A stretch of 48,011 nt of DNA from Flavobacteriales bacterium (GTDB taxonomy: Bacteria; Bacteroidota; Bacteroidia; CAIKAF01), in NCBI GenBank assembly GCA_026418175.1, contig JAOABX010000019.1:1-48011 (forward strand). Reading direction: 5' to 3'. This document shows, in pieces, positions 42,876 to 48,011 of the stretch (position 1 is its first letter; every line of letters begins with the position of its first letter). A program made the position numbers and the translations under genes. The notes under the pieces are model-generated. The model did not search any database. It was not told the origin of the DNA and saw only the letters and a program-made list of their open reading frames with translations.

Positions 42876-43856
42876 TTAAAAAGAACCTATTTTTTGTTTA
42901 ATACGATATAAATTTCTGTCTGGTGAGTTTCGGGCAATCATTTCAGCCAAAAATCCGGCTAAAAATAATTGTGTACCTAAAATAACCATAACCAAAGCGA
43001 TATAAAACAATGGGTCATCAGTTATCAATCGCAAACGAATGCCATTGGCCTGCGCCCATAACTTATGAATGCCCATCCAAAGGGTAAATAAGAATCCAAT
43101 AAAAAACATAATACATCCCAGCAGTCCGAATAAATGCATGGGCTTTTTACCAAATCGTGATACAAACGTAATAGAAAGCAAGTCTAAAAATCCATTGATG
43201 AATCGTTCGAGCCCGAATTTGGAACTGCCATATTTTCGGGCTTGATGTTGTACTACTTTTTCTCCGATTTTTTTAAATCCGGCCCATTTGGCAATTACCG
43301 GAATATACCGATGCATTTCGCCATAAACTTCTATATTTTTAACTACTTCATAACGGTATGCCTTTAATCCACAATTAAAATCATGCAGCTCTATACCACT
43401 CAGTTTGCGGGTAGCCCAGTTAAATAACTTAGTAGGTATGGTTTTGCTCAGGGGGTCATATCGTTTTTTCTTCCATCCGGAAATTAAATCAAAATTTTCT
43501 TCGGTAATTAAGCGATAAAGTTCGGGTATTTCATCCGGACTGTCTTGCAAATCGGCATCCATGGTTATCACCACATTTCCTGTTGCGTGTTCAAACCCTA
43601 CATTGAGCGCTGCTGATTTTCCATAATTTCTTCTGAATGAAATTCCTTTGATGGAAGGATTATTGATGGATAATTCCTGAATAACTTCCCACGAACGGTC
43701 TTTACTACCATCATCTATAAATATGATTTCGTAGGTAAATCCATTTGCATCCATTACTTTTTTTATCCAGGTTGCAAGTTCAGGCAAAGATTCTTCTTCG
43801 TTGTATAAAGGTACTACTACGCTGATTTGTATGTTGTGAGCGGATTGTAAATTCAT
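42876..43856 (-). CDS. Family 2 glycosyltransferase, DPM1/GtrB type
   Basis: A 326-residue protein. An N-terminal GT-A domain (1-230) has VVVPLYNEEESLPEL, EIIFIDDGSKDRS, MDADLQDSPDEIPEL (DxD) and GLKAYR; two TM helices follow (~235-260, 272-300). This layout matches undecaprenyl-phosphate glycosyltransferases of the GtrB/ArnC/DPM1 group, which load a sugar on a polyprenyl carrier. The next gene could then use that carrier-linked sugar; this is inference. It overlaps the DUF3667 gene by 4 bp (ATGA). Confidence 0.92.
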   Translation of the reverse strand: MNLQSAHNIQISVVVPLYNEEESLPELATWIKKVMDANGFTYEIIFIDDGSKDRSWEVIQELSINNPSIKGISFRRNYGKSAALNVGFEHATGNVVITMDADLQDSPDEIPELYRLITEENFDLISGWKKKRYDPLSKTIPTKLFNWATRKLSGIELHDFNCGLKAYRYEVVKNIEVYGEMHRYIPVIAKWAGFKKIGEKVVQHQARKYGSSKFGLERFINGFLDLLSITFVSRFGKKPMHLFGLLGCIMFFIGFLFTLWMGIHKLWAQANGIRLRLITDDPLFYIALVMVILGTQLFLAGFLAEMIARNSPDRNLYRIKQKIGSF

Positions 43857-44745
43857 GCAGCTAATTTATCTCTGTAAATATATAGAATGTATATGATAGT
43901 AATAAAAGGTAAAATAAGTAGATAAAATAAGAATCCCAGCAATACATTTTTAACGAAGGTTTTGCCCCAGCTTTCTTGATAAACTTTTTTTTGTGCAACG
44001 AATGAATAAATCCATGCCAAGATTATAATTAGCAGAATGAACCATTCATACAAGTCTTCTGGATATGCATGGATTTTTAAAAGTATTATTTGTAACAATA
44101 TGGTTAAACTTGATACTAAAAAAATAAATGCGTAGAAGTGGTAGGAAAAAATTAAATGGTCCCAATAAAAAATTTTTGATGGCCAGTATAATAGTTTAAG
44201 TAATAAAGCAAAAAAGGGCAATGTTATCCAAAATAAATAACTGATATTTGATTTAAAACGTTGAATAAAATCGGGCAAAAGATGTTTAGAAATTACAATA
44301 TCTTTTTCTTGTGAATTAATATTTTCAATTTGTTCGTTTCGAATGGTATATCCATACAAAGTATCCGTAAATCCTGGCATATTTAATACCACAGTAGTAT
44401 CATTCAGTGAATAAAAGTTGAGTGGTTTTGCTTTTTGTTCAAGCTTGTTAAATTGAAAAATTAATAAAAAGAAAAAAACAAATGATGAAAATAAAAATAA
44501 TCGAAGAGGGTCTTGAAATGATTGTCTTTTACCTTGAAGATATAAAACAGTAAGGTGGCCGGGTTTAAAAAACAACCATCGTAAGGTTTTTAAAAATTTG
44601 CCATCCCAATTAATTAGTGCTGAAAATAGGGTTGAAATAATTTGAAGTAGTGTTTTTCTCGGGTCGGCTGCTGCCTGGCCACATTCATGGCAATATTTGC
44701 CTATCAATTCGGCCGAACAGTTTTTGCAATACGTTTTAACTTCAC

Positions 44746-46771
<2,026 letters not shown>

Positions 46772-46868
46772 TTATATCGTTTAAAAATTAAAATTGAGTC
46801 CGCACCGAAAAATGACAATTTTTTTTTAAAAAAAAATAATATTAACTTGCCCAAAATTTAAAAAAATT

Positions 46869-48011
46869 ATGAATATAAAAAAATTAACCCAATTTAACCC
46901 ACTTGTAAAATTTATTATAATTATTGGTAGTATAATTTTTTTTAGTTATTATAATAAAGACTATGTTTATGGCCAATGCTCACCCGGCTGTATTACGCCG
47001 GGAAGCCCCAACAATTTTATTTTAGAATACAATACAGAAAGTTTTGGCAATATTATAATACCGACTTATGGTCTGGGTTATAATTATGATTATTATTGGT
47101 ATCAAGTATCTAATCCATCAAATTGTGGATTTGTTTGTGGTGTTACTACTGGCACAATGCAAACAATAAATGTAGGTATAAATAATGTTGATGTAAGAGT
47201 GGAAATCAGCGGTACTTTTCCTAGATTTTCATTTTATACAAATTCTCCAGGTTTCTATCCTAGTTCAAGGGTTGGACAATTAAGAAATGTAATTCAATGG
47301 GGATCAGTTAGTTTTAATACGATGTATTTGGCTTTTACGGGTTCTTCAAATTTAAATGTTACAGCTAATGACTCACCAATTTTTGCTGTGGGTTGTAGTT
47401 GTGAAAGTATGTTTAATGGTTGTTCAGCTCTTATTGGAAATACCAGTTTTAATACTTGGAATACATCGAACGTAACGAATATGTATGCTATGTTTGCTGG
47501 AACAACAAACTTTAATCAACCGATAGGGAATTGGAATACATCGAATGTAACGAATATGGGATTTATGTTTTATGGAGCAACAAACTTTAATCAACCGATA
47601 GGGAATTGGAATACATCGAATGTAACGAATATGACATTAATGTTTTATCAAGCATCAAACTTTAATCAAAATATTGGGAATTGGAATACATCGAATGTAA
47701 CGAATATGGCAGCTATGTTTGCTGGAGCAACAAACTTTAATCAACCGATAGGGAATTGGAATACATCGAATGTAACGAATATGGCAGCTATGTTTGCTGG
47801 AGCATCAAACTTTAATCAACCGATAGGGAATTGGAATACATCGAATGTAACGAATATGTATTCTATGTTTGAGAATGCATCAAACTTTAATCAACCGATA
47901 GGGAATTGGAATACATCGAATGTAACGAATATGTATTCTATGTTTGCTGGAGCAACAAACTTTAATCAACCGATAGGGACTTGGAATACATCGAACGTAA
48001 CGAATATGTAT
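46869..48011 (+). CDS. BspA-like (DUF285) repeat surface protein, cut by the window edge
   Basis: The first 381 codons of a larger gene, still open at the end of the window. An N-terminal signal peptide or anchor (about residues 10-36, ending YGQ) precedes a ~155-residue beta-rich leader with several Cys. BspA-type DUF285 repeats then begin, each with the [19 protein letters not shown] motif and 25 residues long. Such repeats form extended surface structures used for adhesion or binding of host or matrix proteins. At least seven full units and one partial are visible; a T9SS C-terminal domain is likely downstream but not seen. Start chosen at the first ATG before the signal peptide. Confidence 0.88.
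   Translation, partial: MNIKKLTQFNPLVKFIIIIGSIIFFSYYNKDYVYGQCSPGCITPGSPNNFILEYNTESFGNIIIPTYGLGYNYDYYWYQVSNPSNCGFVCGVTTGTMQTINVGINNVDVRVEISGTFPRFSFYTNSPGFYPSSRVGQLRNVIQWGSVSFNTMYLAFTGSSNLNVTANDSPIFAVGCSCESMFNGCSALIGNTSFNTWNTSNVTNMYAMFAGTTNFNQPIGNWNTSNVTNMGFMFYGATNFNQPIGNWNTSNVTNMTLMFYQASNFNQNIGNWNTSNVTNMAAMFAGATNFNQPIGNWNTSNVTNMAAMFAGASNFNQPIGNWNTSNVTNMYSMFENASNFNQPIGNWNTSNVTNMYSMFAGATNFNQPIGTWNTSNVTNMY
47440..48011 (+). repeat. 75-bp tandem repeats (DUF285 units) in the BspA-like gene
   Basis: The conserved TTGG...ACGAATATG block recurs every 75 bp (Trp codons at 47457, 47532, 47607, 47682, 47757, 47832, 47907 and 47982). Units are nearly identical at DNA level, with variation mostly in the five or six codons after ACGAATATG. 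Confidence 0.95.

Noticed and set aside
47440-48011. Regularly spaced repeats that could suggest a CRISPR array
   Set aside because: The period is exactly 75 bp and every unit keeps one open reading frame coding the DUF285 motif. The inter-repeat parts are similar, not unique spacers, and no cas genes are present.

Overview
The window looks like chromosome from a low-GC member of the Bacteroidota, plausibly a Chitinophagales/Sphingobacteriia-type lineage. Four things support this. Secreted proteins carry type IX secretion (T9SS) C-terminal sorting domains of both types: a CHU_C/gliding-type end at about 1400-1666, and type A ends at about 21313-21530 and 26340-26580. Many families are Bacteroidota-typical (DUF5683, DUF5686, DUF6263, DUF3667, and a CusA pump fused to a TolC-like domain). 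Lipoprotein signals end in SC/AC lipoboxes. The -7 promoter element TAnnTTTG recurs 5-45 nt upstream of start codons on both strands. Stretches without a gene are all shorter than 300 bp. No phage, transposase or CRISPR genes were seen.

Layout. 1-3.2 kb: C-terminal part of a large Ig/PKD adhesin-like T9SS protein, a DUF6263 lipoprotein and an unusual lipoprotein-type truncated haemoglobin. 3.2-6.2 kb: a structured intergenic region, an XRE/S24 repressor with a candidate self-operator, galE, and a divergent pair of small secreted metal-binding-type proteins (HMA domain; Cys-rich). 6.2-9.8 kb: pheT and the tRNA threonylcarbamoylation gene sua5/ywlC. 9.8-15.7 kb: a heavy-metal efflux operon (small His-containing membrane protein, CusA-TolC fusion, adaptor lipoprotein). 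15.8-17.2 kb: DUF5683 and dapB. 17.2-19.3 kb: a minus-strand operon of two tandem small paralogues and a secreted sialidase-like propeller. 19.4-26.6 kb: an MBL-fold hydrolase, a lipid kinase-like protein, a T9SS-sorted propeller, ComEC and a T9SS-sorted PA-domain protein. 26.8-41.3 kb: three paralogous Ntn-hydrolase acylases (penicillin/AHL-acylase family) among lipoproteins, a DUF5686 outer-membrane protein, thioredoxin, an AGMO-like membrane hydroxylase, murB and an Mpo1-like protein. 41.4-46.7 kb: DUF3467, two tRNA genes (Thr-CGT, Gly-CCC), and a tightly overlapping minus-strand operon pyrG - lipoprotein - DUF3667 - GT2 - GT2. 46.9 kb to the end: the start of a BspA-like (DUF285) surface protein with near-identical 75-bp repeats, cut by the window edge.

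How the genes relate. Core functions (pheT, sua5, dapB, murB, pyrG, trxA, galE) are interleaved with envelope and secretion genes. The most system-like groupings are: (i) the acylase 2 - beta-barrel - acylase 3 unit with a third acylase 6.6 kb upstream, all keeping the Ser1-beta/His23-beta pair seen in AHL-type acylases, in a neighbourhood with two predicted membrane lipid-oxidising enzymes; (ii) the metal pair plus the nearby efflux operon; (iii) the pyrG-linked glycosyltransferase operon. Family assignments rest on motif recognition by eye; no database search was possible.
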